A stretch of DNA of 64,000 nt from Sparassis latifolia (lineage: Eukaryota; Basidiomycota; Agaricomycetes; Polyporales; Sparassidaceae), in assembly GCA_018466975.1 (NCBI GenBank), contig CM031562.1:248001-312000 (forward strand), read 5' to 3'. Shown here piece by piece: positions 63,318 to 64,000 of the stretch (position 1 is the first letter of the stretch; each line of letters begins with the position of its first letter). Made by a program: the position numbers and the translations under genes. Under the pieces are notes generated by a model that ran no database searches, was not told the DNA's origin, and saw nothing but the letters and a program-made list of their open reading frames with translations.

Positions 63318-64000
63318 ATGGACGCCGACCTCATTAAGCTCGTGAACAAGCTTCAAGATACCTTCGCTAACCTCGGTAAGACATGCTCTCTAGCAATTTT
63401 TCTCGTTCTAATGGTGGTCGTGAAGGAGGGGAACTGGACATGCCCCAGTTGGCTGTGGTAAGTTTCGGATGAACGTCGCTTCGTTCGTCGTTCACGCAAT
63501 TCATAGGTGGGCAGCCAATCTGCGGGGAAGTCTAGCGTTCTCGAAACGTACGTTCTGGGCACAGTTGTAGTGCGAACCTGCTAACTCTCCTTTGCAGAAT
63601 TGTCGGCCGAGACTTCCTTCCTCGCGGACAGGGCATTGTGACCCGCCGGCCACTCGTCCTGCAGCTAATCCACACGCCTCTGCATGAACAAACAACAGGT
63701 TCGCTGCCTCCATCATACACGGAATGGGGCCAGTTCCTGCACGTCGACAAGAGGTTCACGGACTTCAACGAGATCCGCCGGGAGATCGAGCAGGAAACCT
63801 TCAGGGTAGCCGGGCAGAACAAGGGTATCAGCAAGCTTCCGATACATCTCCGGATATACAGCCCGAATGTTCTCGACCTTACACTCGTGGACCTTCCAGG
63901 GTTGACAAAGGTGCGTGCAAGGCCGAGAATCAACGGTTTCAGAGGCCAAGGTGCAGTTTTGGAGAGCATCGTCTCTGCATCTGGAACTCGCTCGATGTGC
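63318..64000 (+). CDS. VPS1: Dynamin-like GTPase Vps1 (5' part, cut by the window end)
   Basis: Vps1 is a self-assembling dynamin-family GTPase acting in vacuolar sorting, endocytosis and peroxisome fission. Exon 1 (63318-63375) encodes [19 protein letters not shown]. Exon 2 (63426-63457) gives [11 protein letters not shown]. Exon 3 (from 63507) holds the P-loop [14 protein letters not shown]. The next exon has [20 protein letters not shown], with the switch threonine in IVTRRP. It continues with [40 protein letters not shown] and the G3 motif DLPGLTK, where an intron starts at 63911. All motifs are in order and intact. The G4 motif, stalk and GED lie beyond the window. Confidence 0.95.

Overview
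The window is nuclear DNA of a filamentous basidiomycete, most likely an Agaricomycete of the wood-decay type. The main evidence is the gene structure: genes are densely interrupted by introns of roughly 50-60 nt, with tiny first exons in coronin and RPB7. A basidiomycete-style F-box/leucine-rich protein, a secreted GMC oxidoreductase, a HAK-type potassium transporter and a fungal Tad-like LINE point the same way. The assignment comes from protein motifs read by eye; no database search was run.

Layout. 1-2187 holds a 485-bp miniature inverted-repeat transposon (MITE) and unassigned sequence. 2188-10599 is a compact housekeeping block: coronin (-) diverges from the mitochondrial glycine-cleavage T-protein GCV1 (+), followed by the mitochondrial disaggregase HSP78 (+). 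12180-13528 is a zinc-type MDR dehydrogenase (-). 15806-18170 holds RPB7 (-), a tRNA-Ile(AAU) gene and a ZNF511-like zinc-finger protein (+), with the tRNA sitting in the divergent promoter space. 18517-27757 holds the sorting receptor VPS10 (-) and the K+ transporter HAK (-). 28.3-34.9 kb is repeat-rich and contains a MITE with a 9-bp target duplication, a tandem duplication, an F-box gene (-) and decayed sequence. 34937-39729 holds a GMC oxidoreductase (+), a J-domain protein (+) and cytidine deaminase (-).

From about 41.7 to 57.9 kb the window becomes an AT-rich transposon island. It contains a 1.09-kb inverted-repeat element with CATGGGACA iterons, a degenerate minisatellite, a 439-bp long-armed palindrome, a hAT transposase relic, two further MITE-like elements, and a 6.4-kb Tad-like LINE. 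The LINE has an intact ORF1 and a broken ORF2. Genes resume at 58.0 kb with a vezatin/Inp2-like membrane protein (+), a doubtful serine/proline-rich ORF, and the 5' part of the dynamin-like GTPase VPS1, which runs off the right edge.

Functionally the genes are core cell biology: actin regulation (coronin), mitochondrial metabolism and proteostasis (GCV1, HSP78), transcription (RPB7), endosomal/vacuolar trafficking (VPS10, VPS1), ion uptake (HAK), nucleoside salvage (cytidine deaminase) and extracellular oxidation (GMC). I see no operon or biosynthetic cluster and no clearly new biochemical system. The most distinctive content is the set of structurally well-defined non-autonomous DNA elements with exact or near-exact target duplications.
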